Origin: Thiocystis violascens DSM 198
GTDB lineage: Bacteria; Pseudomonadota; Gammaproteobacteria; Chromatiales; Chromatiaceae
Direction: 5' to 3'
NCBI RefSeq assembly: GCF_000227745.2
Contig: NC_018012.1
Coordinates: 4,382,501 to 4,446,500 of the forward strand
DNA length: 64,000 nucleotides
The number at the start of each line of letters is the position of its first letter. The first letter of the stretch is position 1. Made by a program: the position numbers and the translations under genes. The notes beneath the pieces are model-generated. The model ran no database searches and had not been told where the DNA came from. It saw nothing but the letters and a program-made list of their open reading frames with translations. Positions 62,274 to 64,000 of the stretch are shown piece by piece.

Positions 62274-63521
62274 ATGCTGACACTGCTGCACACTTTCCGC
62301 GAGCGCGACTACCGGCTCTTCTTCGCCGGCCAGGGTCTGTCCCTGATCGGTTACTGGATCCAGAGCACCGCCTTCAACTGGCTGCTCTATCAGTTGACCG
62401 ACTCGGCCCTGATGCTCGGCTATCTCACCGCGCTCATCAATCTGCCGGTGCTGCTTCTGCTGCCCTTCGCGGGGTCGCTGGTCGACCGCTTCGAGCGGCG
62501 CTGGCTGCTGATCGTCCTGCAGACCCTGTTTGCCATCCTGGCCCTGGCGCTGGCCGTGCTGGCCCATTTCGAGCTGCTGACCCTGCCGCTGATCGTCCTC
62601 ATGGGTTGTCTCATGAGCGTGCTGACCGCCTTCGACAGCCCGAGCCGTCAGGCGATCGTGCCGCGTCTGGTGCGCAACCGCGACAATCTGCCCGCGGCCA
62701 TCTCGCTGAACTCCATGCTCTTCAATACCGCTCGCGCCATCGGACCGCCGCTGGCGGGCTGGGTCATGGCGCAGACCGGACCCGCGCCCTGCTTTCTGCT
62801 CAACGCCCTGAGCTATCTGTTCATGATCGCGGCCCTGCTGCTCATGTGTCTGGCTCCGCCGCTCCAGGGCGCCAAGACGCGCCGGGTTCAGGGCGCCCTG
62901 GAAAACCTGCGGTTCATTCTGGCCGCCCCGCCGCTGCGCTATCTGCTCCTGTCCTATACCCTGGTGGCGGTCGCGGCCATGTCGGTCTACGTGATGCTTC
63001 CGGTGTGGGCGGGCGAGGTGATCGGCGGCGGCCCGCAGGGTTTGGGGTGGCTGATGGGCGGCATTGGCGCCGGCGCGTTGATCGGCGCGGCGTTGATCGG
63101 CGCGCAGCGGGAGCCCGCCCGTCTCTGGCCGATGTTCCGGCTTGCGGCGGTGCTGCTCGGGTTGTCGCTGGCCCTGCTGTCCATCGCGCATGGTTTCTGG
63201 CTGGCCATGCTGGCGACCATCCTGCTCGGTCTGGCCTATATCGCGCAGGGCGTCGCCGCCAACACGCTGTTACAGCTCAGTATCGAGGACGATCATCGCG
63301 CTGGAGTCATGGCCTTTTATCTGCTGGCCGTGTTCGGCACCATCCCGGTGGGCAATCTGCTCGGCGGCTGGTTGAGTCAGATGCTTGGACTGCACGGCGC
63401 CGCGCTGGCGGGTGGGATCGCGGTTCTGGCCGTGACGGCCCTGTTCTGGCCGACGAGCACCCGGGTTATCCGTGACCTGGCCGGCTCCAACGGCGCCTTG
63501 GTTCCGTCGCGCGAGCCGTAA
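62274..63521 (+). CDS. Major facilitator superfamily transporter (enterobactin-exporter-like)
   Basis: 415 aa with about 12 membrane helices. FRERDYRLFFAGQGLSLIGY with WIQSTAFNWLLYQLTDSALM, GSLVDRFERRWLLIVLQTLF (motif A region) and LTAFDSPSRQAIVPRLVRNR are typical of the MFS_3 (EntS-like) family. The partner GH3 enzyme upstream suggests export of its product, which is an inference from position. Confidence 0.88.
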   Translation: MLTLLHTFRERDYRLFFAGQGLSLIGYWIQSTAFNWLLYQLTDSALMLGYLTALINLPVLLLLPFAGSLVDRFERRWLLIVLQTLFAILALALAVLAHFELLTLPLIVLMGCLMSVLTAFDSPSRQAIVPRLVRNRDNLPAAISLNSMLFNTARAIGPPLAGWVMAQTGPAPCFLLNALSYLFMIAALLLMCLAPPLQGAKTRRVQGALENLRFILAAPPLRYLLLSYTLVAVAAMSVYVMLPVWAGEVIGGGPQGLGWLMGGIGAGALIGAALIGAQREPARLWPMFRLAAVLLGLSLALLSIAHGFWLAMLATILLGLAYIAQGVAANTLLQLSIEDDHRAGVMAFYLLAVFGTIPVGNLLGGWLSQMLGLHGAALAGGIAVLAVTALFWPTSTRVIRDLAGSNGALVPSREP

Positions 63522-63532
63522 CGCACCGGCCG

Positions 63533-63615
63533 GCCCAGAGATCTGGGCTTCTCGAACAACGGCGCCAGCGTTCCAATCGCCGTTCGCTCGTGACACCGCT
63601 CTGCGGTGTCACGAG
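63533..63615. terminator. Two hairpins between convergent genes, possible bidirectional stop
   Basis: GCCCAGAGATCTGGGC (63533-63548, 7-bp stem, 2-base centre) and a 13-bp perfect stem CTCGTGACACCGC / GCGGTGTCACGAG with loop TCT (63587-63615). They lie between the ends of the MFS gene and the ATP-grasp gene on the other strand. No T-tract, so the terminator role is only probable. Confidence 0.5.
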
Positions 63616-63641
63616 ATCCAGACTGAAATTCAGGCGCGGCT

Positions 63642-64000
63642 CTACGAGGCTCGGGGCGTCACCACAAAACTTGGCACGATGCTCGCGCCCTGGGAGACAT
63701 TGGTGATGGGTGTCGTGGCCAGGCGCGTCAGGTAACCGACCAGCTCGCCATCGGCGATGAAAATATTCTGATCGGCGTACAGCTCGGCGCCGGGTAGACC
63801 CTCCGCCAGGGTGGGATGGGTTTGCGGAACGAGCGTCACCCGTTGTTGTAATAGCGAACCGCCGCGCCGCGCGGCCTGTTCGAGATGTTCGCGCCATTGC
63901 TCCTGCTCCAGGGTCCAGCCCAGCACAACGTCCGAGCCGCCATAACCGGACACTGGCTTGCAAACCAGTTGTTGGCGCTCGGCAATGGCCCAGGGCAAGA
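63642..64000 (-). CDS. ATP-grasp protein (circularly permuted type), 3' part
   Basis: The gene enters the window from the right; the last 118 or so codons are visible. RQQLVCKPVSGYGGSDVVLG is the nucleotide-binding strand-loop of ATP-grasp enzymes, followed by QQRVTLVPQTHP, ADQNIFIADGELVGYLTRLA and TPITNVSQGASIVPSFVV. This resembles the circularly permuted ATP-grasp group that makes amide or peptide bonds. The true start is outside. Convergent with the GH3-MFS pair. Confidence 0.78.
   Translation of the reverse strand, partial: LPWAIAERQQLVCKPVSGYGGSDVVLGWTLEQEQWREHLEQAARRGGSLLQQRVTLVPQTHPTLAEGLPGAELYADQNIFIADGELVGYLTRLATTPITNVSQGASIVPSFVVTPRAS

Overview
The window reads as a chromosomal piece of a GC-rich gammaproteobacterium. 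The 3' part of a 23S rRNA gene, a 5S gene, a tRNA-Ile2 (CAU) close to the Escherichia coli ileX/ileY type, and a tsaD / rpsU-yqeY-dnaG-rpoD block all point there. The gene set and style (PEP-CTERM proteins, MidA-like methyltransferase, GH3-family enzyme, DUF4351 nuclease remnant) suggest a purple sulfur bacterium of the Chromatiales; this is an inference, not something the sequence proves.

Layout. 1-2550: end of an rRNA operon (23S, 5S, terminator). 2.9-41.8 kb: one very large surface-polysaccharide locus, almost all on the + strand and with many start/stop overlaps. It opens with a glycosyltransferase of the exosortase-A-associated Daro_2409 type and holds an exosortase-associated O-glycosylation ligase/Wzy-like protein, a Wzm/Wzt ABC exporter, a GDP-D-glycero-D-manno-heptose set (hddA, gmhA, hddC; gmhB not seen), about a dozen glycosyltransferases, two pyruvyltransferase-like proteins, two polysaccharide deacetylases, a sulfotransferase, a methyltransferase, a CapA-like protein and an asparagine-synthetase-like amidotransferase without a glutaminase cysteine. 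The locus is scarred: an IS3-family element with a broken transposase, an IS4-family element with intact ends and a 9-bp target duplication, a remnant of a second wzt, a remnant of a second ligase, a frameshifted GT2 gene, a stub of another GT2 gene and a deleted Rpn/DUF4351 gene next to a MntA/HepT-like pair wedged between wzm and wzt. Two AT-rich islands (about 13.5-16.4 kb and 31.85-34.9 kb) look imported; the first begins inside wzt.

41.8-44.8 kb: a 1.2-kb non-coding stretch full of repeats leads into two genes for PEP-CTERM secreted proteins. Four copies of a 17-bp box (TGTCAGGATTTTTTACA type) lie here, and each is followed 90-92 bp later by a GG-N10-GC sigma-54 pattern. Two of these sit directly before the PEP-CTERM genes with almost identical spacing. 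This is the most striking regulatory signal in the window and ties the PEP-CTERM cargo to the exosortase-linked polysaccharide genes upstream. No exosortase gene is in the window.

44.9-64 kb: ordinary housekeeping DNA: rsgA, a small cytochrome c, orn, an SseB-like protein, a MidA-like methyltransferase, a DUF2452 protein, a SOUL haem protein, a DUF938 methyltransferase, folB, plsY, an orphan PAS histidine kinase, tsaD, rpsU, yqeY-like, dnaG, rpoD, tRNA-Ile2, a GH3-family acyl-adenylating enzyme, an MFS transporter and the end of an ATP-grasp protein that runs off the window.

Across the locus, short repeats are reused: a REP-like hairpin with core GCCCGCAAGCGGGC, a CCACGAACGGCTTC palindromic family that also forms 21-bp and 33-bp tandem arrays, and a TTTCCGGAAATCGCCTTAA motif. 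Several sit at the edges of broken or duplicated genes.
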